The notes beneath the pieces were generated by a model. The model saw only the letters and a program-made list of their open reading frames with translations, was not told the origin of the DNA and ran no database searches. DNA of 64,000 nt from Lucinisca nassula (taxonomy: Eukaryota > Mollusca > Bivalvia > Lucinida > Lucinidae), in NCBI GenBank assembly GCA_963580285.1, contig OY757013.1, forward strand, positions 156,229,900 through 156,293,899, written 5' to 3'. Within the stretch, counting starts at the first letter, position 1; each line of letters starts with the position of its first letter. This document shows positions 63,314 through 64,000 of this stretch, in pieces. Position numbers and translations under genes: made by a program.

Positions 63314-64000
63314 GTATAAGACTTGAATACTGAAGTTTGCCTCTTCTTCTTCTAACAGCTGTTTCCAGAAAGAAGTGTGTCATTGGCTTATTGCTGAGAT
63401 TCAATTTCTTGGACATGCTATCGTTAACATTCAAGTGCAAAAGCATAAAGAATCTTTAGGGTAAACTTGTCTGAAAGTTCAGGATGAGATAGTTTAGTAA
63501 GAGCTATTGCACCACTACATGGACATCAACAGTGGTATTCACAAAATTTTGAAGTGTTGCCCTCAAGTTTTTTTTTTGTTTTTTTTTAGTACTTACATTT
63601 GTCCAGACCTACAATGGATTAAAGTTAAACTTACGACATTTTAGTTTAGTTCTTGAGTTCAACGCCACAGACTTGCAGTCTAACATCTTGTTTTAGACAA
63701 GGCACACACCGGCATGCTATGCTGGCAGGTAACAGGTCTTGTGTTCTGATTATTTCTGTTTTCCAATGTTTCAAGGCCATATTATGGCCCATCTGTATTC
63801 CTATAAGTGCCTCTGTACTTTTGGGAAAAACAAATCTTCCTATTTTTATAATCAACTGTGAATATTACTTTTAACATGCTTGAGTTGAAACAGGCAAGAA
63901 AGTCGAAGCAAATAATGCATGAGAAGAACGGTTATGGCTGTACAGTTAGAAAAGTTTGCTTTAGAATTCAGTACTCTCCTTTGAAAAGGGAGATAATTTC
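63314..64000 (+). other. 3' UTR or intron start after the giant exon
   Basis: No AATAAA is visible from 63320 to 64000, which slightly favours an intron or a longer 3' UTR continuing outside the window. T runs occur at 63569-63589. No SH3-C exon is present. Confidence 0.5.

Overview
The window is eukaryotic nuclear DNA: genes are split by GT-AG introns, there is no operon layout, and most of the sequence is repeats. tRNA-derived SINEs ending in CAAA-type tails, internally tandem elements that start AGCTCACC, MITEs, and non-LTR and mariner fragments together point to a bivalve mollusc. That is inference; no marker gene fixes the species.

One protein-coding gene is well supported. On the + strand from about 35.8 kb to the right edge lies a CIN85/CD2AP-family adaptor (SH3KBP1/CD2AP in vertebrates). 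Six short exons with mutually consistent splice phases encode SH3-A, a basic linker, SH3-B (split over two exons), the family-specific GVGxGxIF block and a proline/lysine-rich piece. A 5.1-kb exon (58188-63313) follows in matching phase and encodes about 1,710 mostly acidic, Ser-rich, low-complexity residues. That exon is not part of vertebrate CIN85/CD2AP as I know them. It ends on a donor-like GAG|GTATAAG two codons before a TAA. SH3-C and the C-terminal coiled coil are not in the window and may lie downstream. A weak extra exon (35843-35953) and an unrelated candidate first exon with a membrane helix (21505-21695) are also listed.

The left part (1-35 kb) and the introns are a mosaic of mobile elements, many nested. 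0-7 kb: a broken non-LTR RT, a 3.3-kb TIR element with 10-bp target duplications that contains a LINE 3' end and a 195-bp satellite, then a second broken LINE split by a SINE. 8.8-15.6 kb: tandem and foldback repeats, SINEs, and a TTAA-flanked MITE inside a SINE. 15.68-20.47 kb: a 4.8-kb element with TIRs of about 320 bp and 9-bp duplications. 21.7-29.4 kb: a five-level nest with a 5.3-kb TTAA-flanked element that carries a 2.2-kb hairpin array. 30-35 kb: MITEs and a 1.9-kb AGCTCACC element.

The introns hold two more AGCTCACC elements, a mariner copy with one internal stop, a near-identical 144-bp x 4 tandem array, and many TTAA-flanked MITEs. These MITEs share a hairpin module of about 65 bp whose two arms vary together between subfamilies. 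That module, its amplification inside the 5.3-kb element, and the giant in-phase exon are the most unusual things here. Repeat boundaries were read by eye, and tandem copy numbers are approximate.
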